Shown: in pieces, positions 16,667 through 16,816 of the stretch
Position numbering within the stretch: position 1 is the stretch's first letter
Layout: each line of letters starts with the position of its first letter
Assembly: GCA_002704045.1 (NCBI GenBank)
Contig: PAFF01000101.1
Location: 3,669 to 20,484 of the forward strand
Reading direction: 5' to 3'
Length of the DNA stretch: 16,816 nt
Origin: Fidelibacterota bacterium
GTDB lineage: Bacteria; Fidelibacterota; Marinisomatia; SCGC-AAA003-L08; GCA-002704045
Notes under the pieces: generated by a model
The model's input: only the letters and a program-made list of their open reading frames with translations
What the model was told of the DNA's origin: nothing
Databases searched by the model: none
Program-made: the position numbers and the translations under genes

Positions 16667-16816
16667 CTATTGATGCTGACATAATTCGAATAGAATGCCG
16701 CCTGTAGATTTGGGATGGACAAACGCAATCATGCAATTTTCAGCTCCAATACTAGGTTCTTCATTAATAAAATCAATACCCGCGTTTTTTAATTCATTAA
16801 TAGCATTTAAAATATT
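16667..16816 (-). CDS. mce: Methylmalonyl-CoA epimerase, C-terminal end (cut by window edge)
   Basis: Interconverts the R and S forms of methylmalonyl-CoA on the route between propionyl-CoA and succinyl-CoA. Only the last 49 residues are in the window. They contain the block FVHPKSTGGILFELCQ, the C-terminal signature of this glyoxalase-fold family; the Glu in FELCQ is the expected last metal ligand. The gene ends with two in-frame stops in tandem (TAG TAG) nine bases before uvrC. A different VOC-superfamily enzyme is possible, but the HPKSTGG motif makes epimerase much the best reading. Other genes of the pathway (mutase, carboxylase) are not in the window. Confidence 0.88.
   Translation of the reverse strand, partial: NILNAINELKNAGIDFINEEPSIGAENCMIAFVHPKSTGGILFELCQHQ

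Noticed and set aside
1..16816. Defence system, prophage, CRISPR array or mobile island
   Set aside because: The helicase-nuclease and the NlpC/P60 gene could hint at defence or phage lysis. However, all neighbours are core housekeeping genes, base composition is even, and no integrase, transposase, repeat array or phage gene is present.

Overview
The window is a tightly packed, very AT-rich stretch (GC by eye well under one third) in which every recognisable gene lies on the minus strand. Read in the direction of transcription, from the right edge to the left, the order is: methylmalonyl-CoA epimerase (3' end only), uvrC, a UvrD-type helicase fused to a Fe-S PD-(D/E)XK nuclease, thrC, smpB, tyrS, an SH3b-NlpC/P60 peptidase, trpS, rluB/rsuA, cmk, rpsA, tsaD, a VWA-type membrane protein, and ugd (5' part only). 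There are 12 complete and 2 edge-truncated genes. No rRNA, tRNA, IS element, CRISPR array, phage gene or attachment site was seen.

Junctions are minimal. Several genes overlap by 1 to 11 bases: TAATG at tsaD/VWA, ATGA at smpB/tyrS and at helicase/thrC, 8 bases at cmk/rpsA, 11 bases at nlpC/trpS. The only gaps over 10 bases are 67 bases (rluB to cmk) and 47 bases (rpsA to tsaD). No stretch near 300 bases lacks a gene. Most starts lack a clear Shine-Dalgarno motif, and two genes probably use non-ATG starts (TTG for the NlpC/P60 gene, GTG or TTG for the helicase).

The organism looks like a streamlined bacterium with an AT-rich genome. An S1 protein with a long acidic N-terminal extension, the cmk-rpsA pair, methylmalonyl-CoA epimerase, a batA-like VWA membrane protein and poor Shine-Dalgarno use together suggest the Bacteroidota/Marinimicrobia (FCB) part of the tree, perhaps a marine oligotroph. 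This is inference from style and gene content; no single marker proves it.

By function, the right third covers DNA repair (excision nuclease UvrC, helicase-nuclease). The centre is dominated by translation (SmpB, TyrRS, TrpRS, an rRNA pseudouridine synthase, ribosomal protein S1, TsaD for tRNA t6A), with single genes for threonine synthesis, peptidoglycan peptide cleavage and CMP phosphorylation. The left end turns to the envelope (VWA membrane protein, UDP-glucose dehydrogenase). This is ordinary housekeeping DNA. I found no convincing new system. The items most worth a second look are the helicase-nuclease fusion, the leaderless NlpC/P60 enzyme, the VWA membrane protein, and a pair of 14-base direct repeats upstream of cmk.
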